A DNA stretch of 9,484 bases. It comes from Thiotrichales bacterium (GTDB lineage: Bacteria > Pseudomonadota > Gammaproteobacteria > JAAZVR01). Both the position numbers and the translations under genes were made by a program. The notes under the pieces were generated by a model. That model did no database searches and was not told the origin of the DNA. It saw only the letters and a program-made list of their open reading frames with translations. The DNA lies in assembly GCA_018623305.1 (NCBI GenBank), contig JAAZVR010000031.1:1-9484 (forward strand). The letters are read 5' to 3'. Shown here piece after piece: positions 5,959 through 9,484 of this stretch (its first letter is position 1; each line of letters starts with the position of its first letter).

Positions 5959-7998
5959 CTACTTAACACGCATGCCAGGCTGGGCGCCTTGGTGTGGTTC
6001 TAAAATCCACAAATCAGATCCGCCCGGGCCCGCTGCTAAAACCATACCTTCTGACAGACCAAAGCGCATCTTGCGAGGCTTCAGGTTTGCCACCATGACT
6101 GTCATTTTACCAATCAAATCTTCGGGTTCATAGGCAGACTTAATGCCTGCAAAAACATTTCGTGTACCGTCACCGATATCTAATGTGAGTTGAAGCAGTT
6201 TTTCAGCCTTTTCAACACGCTCTGCATTCACAATCTTAACCACACGCAAGTCAATTTTGGCAAAGTCATCAAACTCGATTTCATTGGCAATCGGTTCAAT
6301 GGATGGTTTTTTCGGCGCAGTTGACTCTTTCAGAGCCTGTTCTTTTGCTAACTCTGTTTTGGTTTCTTCAAGCATAGCGTCAATTTTGTCTTGTTCGACA
6401 CGCGTCATTAACGCTTTAAATTTGTTAATTTCATGGCCGACTGGCAATAGTGATTGTGTGTCATTCCAAGTCATTGCCTCAACATTTAAGAAGGCCTCAC
6501 TGTTTTGAGCAAGTGTTGGCATGACTGGTTTCAAATAGGCAATCAAAAGGCGATACATTTGAATGCCTGTCGAAACGATCTGATGAAGCTCAGCATCCTT
6601 GCCTTCTTCTTTCGCGACAACCCAAGGCGCTTTTTCATCGATGTATTCGTTGGCAATATCGGCGAGTTGCATGATTTCACGAATCGCATGACCGTACTCT
6701 CGAGACTCGTAAAGGCCTGCAATGGTGTCTGATTTTTCAATAAACGGCGCGATGACATCGTTGTCAATTTCGCCCAGTTGATTGTCAAAACGTTTTTTAA
6801 CAAAACCTGCACAACGGCTAGCAATGTTGACTGTTTTGCCTACAACATCTGAGTTTACACGAGACATAAAGTCATTAAGGTTGAGGTCGATGTCGTCAAT
6901 TTTGCTGGTCAGTTTTGCAGCAAAGTAATAGCGCAAATATTCAGGATTTAAGTGCTGCAGGTATGTACGTGCTTTAATGAAAGTACCACGGGATTTAGAC
7001 ATTTTTTTACCGTCAACCGTTAAGAAACCATGCGCAAAAATAGCGGTTGGTGTACGGTAATCCGCAGCGCTTAACATGGCTGGCCAGAATAGTGAGTGGA
7101 AATACACAATATCTTTTCCGATAAAGTGATACATCTCGGTAGCGCTGTCCTTGTTCCACCAATCTTCAAAATTAAGACCGTTCTCAGCGCAGTATTTTTT
7201 AAAGCTCGCTAAATAACCAATCGGAGCATCAAGCCATACGTAGAAATATTTTTTGCCATCCGTATTCGGAATTTCAAAGCCAAAATAAGGCGCATCACGA
7301 GAGATGTCCCACATTTGTAGGCCTGATTCGAACCATTCATCCAGTTTGTTGGTGATTTCAGCTTGTAAATGACCGCTGTGAGTCCAATCTTTTAATTGTT
7401 CTGCAAATTGGGGCAAGTCAAAGAAATAATGCTCAGATTCTTTTTGAATAGGTGTGGCGCCTGAGATAGCCGATACAGGGTTTTTCAACTCAGTAGGATC
7501 ATAGGTTGCACCACAAGCCTCACAGTTATCGCCGTATTGATCTTCAGCACCACATTTTGGACACGTGCCTTTGATAAAGCGGTCTGGTAAGAACATTTCT
7601 TTCTCTGGGTCATAGGCTTGTTCGATTGTTTTTGTTTTTATATAGCCCTTGTCAAACGCTCGGTTGTAGATCGTTGTCGCGCATTCACGGTTTTCTTCAG
7701 AGTGAGTACTGTGGTATTGGTCAAAGCCAATGTTGAAGTCAGCAAAATCAGCCTGGTGTTCAACCGCTGTTTTGCCAATTAGCTCCTCTGGGGTGATGCC
7801 TTCTTGTTGAGCACGCAACATAATCGGTGTTCCATGTGCATCATCTGCACAGACATAAACACATTCATGACCGCGCATTTTTTGGAAGCGTGACCAAATA
7901 TCCGTCTGGATGTATTCGACCATGTGACCCAAATGAATTGAGCCATTCGCATACGGTAATGCGCTGGTAATCAGAATTTTGCGTGGCGTGGCTGACAT
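5959..7998 (-). CDS. metG: Methionyl-tRNA synthetase
   Basis: Class I aminoacyl-tRNA synthetase that charges tRNA-Met, including the initiator, in the cytoplasm. The 679 residues are close to the 677 of E. coli MetG. The ATP-binding HIGH-type motif is HLGH at 22-25 and the second signature KMSKS is at 332-336. A zinc knuckle in the connective peptide has C146, C149, C159 and C162. The anticodon-binding helical domain (about 390-540) contains the conserved NEYIDEKAPW. A C-terminal OB-fold tRNA-binding/dimerisation domain (about 577-679, from FDDFAKIDLRVVKI) is present, which many shorter bacterial MetRS lack. The ATG follows AAAGGG at a spacing of 5 bases. It is divergent from mrp and ends 9 bp before rsxA, so it is probably the first gene of the rsx transcript. 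Confidence 0.98.
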   Translation of the reverse strand: MSATPRKILITSALPYANGSIHLGHMVEYIQTDIWSRFQKMRGHECVYVCADDAHGTPIMLRAQQEGITPEELIGKTAVEHQADFADFNIGFDQYHSTHSEENRECATTIYNRAFDKGYIKTKTIEQAYDPEKEMFLPDRFIKGTCPKCGAEDQYGDNCEACGATYDPTELKNPVSAISGATPIQKESEHYFFDLPQFAEQLKDWTHSGHLQAEITNKLDEWFESGLQMWDISRDAPYFGFEIPNTDGKKYFYVWLDAPIGYLASFKKYCAENGLNFEDWWNKDSATEMYHFIGKDIVYFHSLFWPAMLSAADYRTPTAIFAHGFLTVDGKKMSKSRGTFIKARTYLQHLNPEYLRYYFAAKLTSKIDDIDLNLNDFMSRVNSDVVGKTVNIASRCAGFVKKRFDNQLGEIDNDVIAPFIEKSDTIAGLYESREYGHAIREIMQLADIANEYIDEKAPWVVAKEEGKDAELHQIVSTGIQMYRLLIAYLKPVMPTLAQNSEAFLNVEAMTWNDTQSLLPVGHEINKFKALMTRVEQDKIDAMLEETKTELAKEQALKESTAPKKPSIEPIANEIEFDDFAKIDLRVVKIVNAERVEKAEKLLQLTLDIGDGTRNVFAGIKSAYEPEDLIGKMTVMVANLKPRKMRFGLSEGMVLAAGPGGSDLWILEPHQGAQPGMRVK

Positions 7999-8080
7999 AT
8001 TAACCCTTTGTTGATCCCAATTTTGAATAGCCCCACATTATAATGTCTCAGTAATTAAAAGACTATGATGGTGCGAATAA
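7999..8080. promoter_or_regulatory. Divergent metG / mrp promoter region
   Basis: This 82-bp gap is the only space for promoters of the two divergent transcripts. It contains the palindrome CATTATAATG at 8036-8045, which gives a perfect TATAAT on each strand: 8039-8044 toward mrp and 8042-8037 toward metG. Predicted leaders would be about 30 bases each way. I find no good -35 hexamer at 16-18 bases on either side (the best toward metG is about TAGTCT), so an activator or a different -10 is possible. AAAGGG for metG is at 8009-8004. No terminator-like hairpin is present. Confidence 0.45.
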
Positions 8081-8965
8081 ATGGGGTTTTTCGATAAGTT
8101 GTTGGGTTCCAACAGTCAATTGACCGCTCGTAAAGTTCAAGAGGGGCTAAAACCATTGCCGAATGTGCAAAATATTATTGCAGTCGGATCAGGAAAAGGT
8201 GGGGTCGGTAAATCAACGACGTCCGTCAATTTGGCTCTGGCTCTTCAGGCTCAAGGTTTGCGAGTTGGTATTTTAGATGCGGACGTTTTCGGGCCAAGTA
8301 TTCCAAAAATGTTGGGTGTCAGTGGTAAGCCTGAAACCAAAGACGGTAAATCAATGGAGCCGGTTAAAGCGATGGGGCTGCAGTTGATGTCTGTTGGGTT
8401 TTTGATTGAAGAGGATTCACCGATGATTTGGCGAGGTCCTATTGTGACTCAAACCTTGATGCAGCTGTTGACTGAAACCAACTGGGTTAATTTAGATGTG
8501 TTGATTGTCGATTTACCACCGGGCACGGGTGATACACAGTTAACGATGGCTCAAAAAATTCCTGTCGTCGGCGCGGTTGTGGTCACAACACCTCAGGATG
8601 TGGCATTGCTTGACGCTCGTAAGGGTTTGAAAATGTTCGAAAAGGTCAATATTCCAATTTTGGGTTTAGTGGAGAATATGAGTACGCACATCTGTTCTAA
8701 TTGCGGTCATGAAGAAGCAATTTTTGGCGAAGGCGGTGCTCAAAAAATGTCGGACGATTATGGGGTGCCAATTTTGGGGCAATTGCCTTTGGAAATTAAG
8801 ATTCGTATTCAAGCCGATGAGGGGCAACCCATTCTCAAGGCAGACCCTAAGCACCCTGTGAGCCATAAGTACTTGTCCATTGCACAAAATTTATTGGACA
8901 ATTTGGAAAAACTACCAAAAGACTATTCGTCAAAATTTCCTGATATTCAGGTTAAGGAACTTTAA
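8081..8965 (+). CDS. apbC: Mrp/ApbC-type iron-sulfur cluster carrier ATPase, short form
   Basis: Cytoplasmic P-loop NTPase of the Mrp/NBP35 group that binds and transfers Fe-S clusters to apoproteins. The deviant Walker A is GSGKGGVGKST at 37-47, the switch/aspartate region is ILDADVFGPSIPKMLG (64-79), and Walker B is LIVDLPPGTGD (141-151). The CxxC pair C205/C208 in ICSNCGHEE is the site expected to hold a bridging cluster in the dimer. Length 294 is shorter than the roughly 360-370 of enterobacterial ApbC because the N-terminal MIP18-like domain is absent; instead there is a short amphipathic start, MGFFDKLLG. A TAA lies in frame immediately before the ATG, so the gene cannot extend upstream. 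The ribosome site is weak (GGTG at 8070-8073). It is 3 bp from dcd and likely co-transcribed. Confidence 0.95.
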   Translation: MGFFDKLLGSNSQLTARKVQEGLKPLPNVQNIIAVGSGKGGVGKSTTSVNLALALQAQGLRVGILDADVFGPSIPKMLGVSGKPETKDGKSMEPVKAMGLQLMSVGFLIEEDSPMIWRGPIVTQTLMQLLTETNWVNLDVLIVDLPPGTGDTQLTMAQKIPVVGAVVVTTPQDVALLDARKGLKMFEKVNIPILGLVENMSTHICSNCGHEEAIFGEGGAQKMSDDYGVPILGQLPLEIKIRIQADEGQPILKADPKHPVSHKYLSIAQNLLDNLEKLPKDYSSKFPDIQVKEL

Positions 8966-8968
8966 AAA

Positions 8969-9484
8969 ATGAGCATTAAATCGGACAAATGGATTCGCCG
9001 AATGGCGAAAGAGCACGGCATGATTTCCCCTTTCGAGCACGGGCAAGTCAAATTGAATGAACAAGGTGAGCGTTTGGTATCTTACGGCACTTCAAGCTAT
9101 GGTTACGATGTTCGCTGCTCAAATGAGTTTAAGATTTTTACCAACATTAATTCCGCTGTAGTTGATCCGAAAAATTTCGATGAAAACAGCTTTGTGGACG
9201 TTCAATCTGACGTGTGTATCATTCCTCCGAATTCATTTGCATTGGCTCGCACGGTTGAGTATTTCAAGATTCCTCGGGATACTTTAGTTGTGTGTTTAGG
9301 AAAATCGACGTATGCGCGTTGTGGCATCATCGTGAACGTAACGCCTCTAGAGCCTGAGTGGGAAGGTCATGTCACTCTTGAATTTTCAAATACAACGCCT
9401 TTGCCTGCAAAAATCTATGCAAATGAAGGGGTTGCGCAAATGCTTTTCTTCCAATCAGACGAAGTTTGTGATGTATCATACGGA
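8969..9484 (+). CDS. dcd: dCTP deaminase (C-terminus cut by window edge)
   Basis: Homotrimeric or hexameric enzyme of the dUTPase fold that deaminates dCTP to dUTP, the main route to dTTP in Gammaproteobacteria. The frame runs 172 codons from ATG to the window end with no stop; family members have about 188-195 residues, so only the last few tens are missing. Landmarks: SSYGYDVRC (42-50), LARTVEYFKIP (92-102), the nucleotide-binding GKSTYARCG (111-119) and VTPLEPEWEGHVTLEFSN (124-141), in which E138 matches the catalytic glutamate. The ATG is 3 bp after the mrp stop, and AAGGAA at 8954-8959 inside mrp provides the ribosome site. The KSTYARCGIIVNVTPLEPEW variant is the type seen in Pseudomonas-like proteins rather than the E. 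coli form, from memory. Confidence 0.95.
   Translation, partial: MSIKSDKWIRRMAKEHGMISPFEHGQVKLNEQGERLVSYGTSSYGYDVRCSNEFKIFTNINSAVVDPKNFDENSFVDVQSDVCIIPPNSFALARTVEYFKIPRDTLVVCLGKSTYARCGIIVNVTPLEPEWEGHVTLEFSNTTPLPAKIYANEGVAQMLFFQSDEVCDVSYG

Noticed and set aside
6020..6034. GC-rich patch CCGCCCGGGCCC in the metG end
   Set aside because: It encodes the Gly/Pro-rich loop AAGPGGSD of the C-terminal tRNA-binding domain and shows no flanking structure.
8065..8097. Ten-codon mini reading frame (ATGATGGTG... to TAA) overlapping the mrp start in another frame
   Set aside because: No clear ribosome site, very short, and no sign of a leader-peptide function; likely chance, though it could slightly affect mrp initiation.
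1..9484. Mobile elements, CRISPR arrays, tRNA or rRNA genes, toxin-antitoxin or defence genes
   Set aside because: Both strands are almost fully covered by conserved housekeeping genes with overlapping ends; no transposase, direct-repeat array or structured RNA signature was seen.

Overview
The window is a compact housekeeping and redox block from a gammaproteobacterium. Ten genes are visible: eight complete and co-directional or divergent genes around one promoter region, plus one truncated gene at each edge (eight complete reading frames from nth to metG on the minus strand, mrp complete on the plus strand, DUF1841 and dcd cut). The six-gene order rsxABCDGE followed by nth is the classic gammaproteobacterial layout, and divergent metG / mrp-dcd next to it is, from memory, the arrangement also found in Pseudomonas-like genomes. 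Base composition is moderate and slightly AT-leaning, and the proteins look like those of marine or sulfur-oxidising Gammaproteobacteria (a Thiomicrospira / Thiomicrorhabdus-like source would fit), but the genus cannot be fixed from sequence reading alone.

Layout. On the minus strand, read from about position 8000 down to 1: metG (7998-5959), rsxA (5949-5374), rsxB (5377-4820), rsxC (4827-3148), rsxD (3148-2165), rsxG (2168-1518), rsxE (1509-823), nth (826-194) and the start of a DUF1841 gene (191-1, cut by the window edge). All junctions overlap by a few bases or are separated by at most 9 bp, so this looks like one long translationally coupled transcript. On the plus strand from 8081: mrp/apbC (8081-8965) and, 3 bp later, dcd (8969 to the window end, cut). 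The 82-bp gap 7999-8080 between metG and mrp is the only real intergenic space and must hold the divergent promoters.

How the genes work together. RsxABCDGE is the Rnf/Rsx inner-membrane complex, which couples electron flow between NADH and ferredoxin-like carriers to ion movement, and in enterobacteria also keeps SoxR reduced. All its diagnostic cofactor residues are intact: the cysteine pair in RsxA and in RsxE, three 4Fe-4S motifs in RsxB, two in RsxC, and the flavinylation threonines in RsxD and RsxG. Nth is an Fe-S DNA repair glycosylase and Mrp an Fe-S carrier ATPase, so much of the window depends on iron-sulfur clusters. MetG and Dcd supply charged methionine tRNA and dUTP for dTTP synthesis.

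Points worth a look: Mrp lacks the usual N-terminal MIP18-like domain; RsxB starts with TTG and RsxC with GTG, each behind a strong Shine-Dalgarno buried in the previous gene; RsxC has a 130-residue Ala/Lys/Arg-rich tail with an internal repeat and a perfect 8-bp mRNA hairpin just before rsxD; there is an 18-bp perfect palindrome inside rsxC; and the metG-mrp gap has a palindromic TATAAT that could serve both directions. I see no mobile element, CRISPR array, RNA gene or unknown multi-gene system here.
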